In this document: in pieces, positions 63,706 through 64,000 of the stretch
Layout: the number at the start of each line of letters is the position of its first letter
Position numbering within the stretch: position 1 is the stretch's first letter
Assembly: GCA_025642075.2 (NCBI GenBank)
Contig: JAODUO010001171.1
Location: 70,001-134,000, forward strand
Reading direction: 5' to 3'
Length of the DNA stretch: 64,000 bases
From: Ridgeia piscesae
Lineage: Eukaryota; Annelida; Polychaeta; Sabellida; Siboglinidae
Made by a program: the position numbers and the translations under genes
Notes under the pieces: generated by a model
Seen by the model: only the letters and a program-made list of their open reading frames with translations
Told to the model about the DNA's origin: nothing
The model's database searches: none

Positions 63706-63902
63706 TCTTGTACGTGTCTGAAGTACAAGTTATTGGTCAACTCTTGCAGGATCTCCGACATGTGGCTGGACAGTGCAATGTCATCTGTGAAGTCAAGGTC
63801 GGTCAACCACTTAACATCAAAAACAGGACAGTTCACCCCCTTCCTCATGTTGAAGTCAGTGACAACTACAAAGAGAAAAGTGACAGGAAGCGTCACTGAC
63901 AC
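63546..63902 (-). pseudogene. Non-LTR retrotransposon reverse-transcriptase fragment
   Basis: On the minus strand, VVVTDFNMRKGVNCPVFDVK is followed by WLTDLDFTDDIALSSHMSEI and LQELTNNL. This resembles the RT core around the catalytic F/YADD box (L-DLDFADDIALLS) of LINE proteins, here FTDD. Only about 60 residues look RT-like; what follows diverges and no endonuclease domain is present, so it is a truncated relic. Confidence 0.7.
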
Positions 63903-64000
63903 CTACATTGATCAAGTCAGTCTGTGGCTATCGTTGTTCTTGATGCAGCAACTGGAGTTTCAATATGACAATTTGAAAACGTTTATATATTTGTTTGGTA

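Overview
This is a stretch of animal nuclear genome. Coding sequence lies in short exons with GT/AG introns, the introns are AT-rich and full of tandem repeats, and there is no prokaryotic layout. One of the genes is a ciliary protein. The long minisatellites, CA/TA/CT microsatellites and tRNA-derived SINEs fit a marine invertebrate, perhaps a lophotrochozoan such as a mollusc, but the phylum is an inference. Three multi-exon protein genes can be reconstructed by joining exons whose splice phases agree throughout.

Layout: (1) 299-13605, minus strand: ten exons of a CFAP99-like axonemal protein, with the 3' end running off the left edge. (2) 15989-47718, plus strand: a complete NDRG-family gene, twelve core coding exons plus an inferred first coding exon, about 369 aa, a non-catalytic alpha/beta-hydrolase fold protein. 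CFAP99 and NDRG are head to head with a roughly 2.4 kb gap. (3) 51554-62027, minus strand: seven exons of a divergent heterotrimeric G-protein alpha subunit, about 389 aa, convergent with NDRG. Its most 5' exon may lie beyond the window. I see no evidence that the three genes share a pathway; they look like ordinary neighbours.

Most of the rest is repeat. There are about fifteen minisatellite arrays (15 to 68 bp units), large CA, TA and CT microsatellites, two LINE-derived coding remnants, two tRNA-derived SINEs, two foldback/MITE-like elements, a perfect 31-bp hairpin, and three families of dispersed repeats present twice in the window.

The most unusual signal is that four arrays do not merely sit in introns: their repeat unit spans an exon/intron junction. 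They copy a splice donor or acceptor and the adjoining exon codons many times (CFAP99 exon 4 donor, CFAP99 exon 10 acceptor, NDRG exon 11 acceptor, G-alpha exon 1 acceptor). A second point of note is the G-alpha itself, whose nucleotide-binding motifs all depart from the family consensus. A third is 4680-5280, which looks like a scrambled blend of CFAP99 exon 8 flanking DNA and minisatellite and is probably an assembly artefact.
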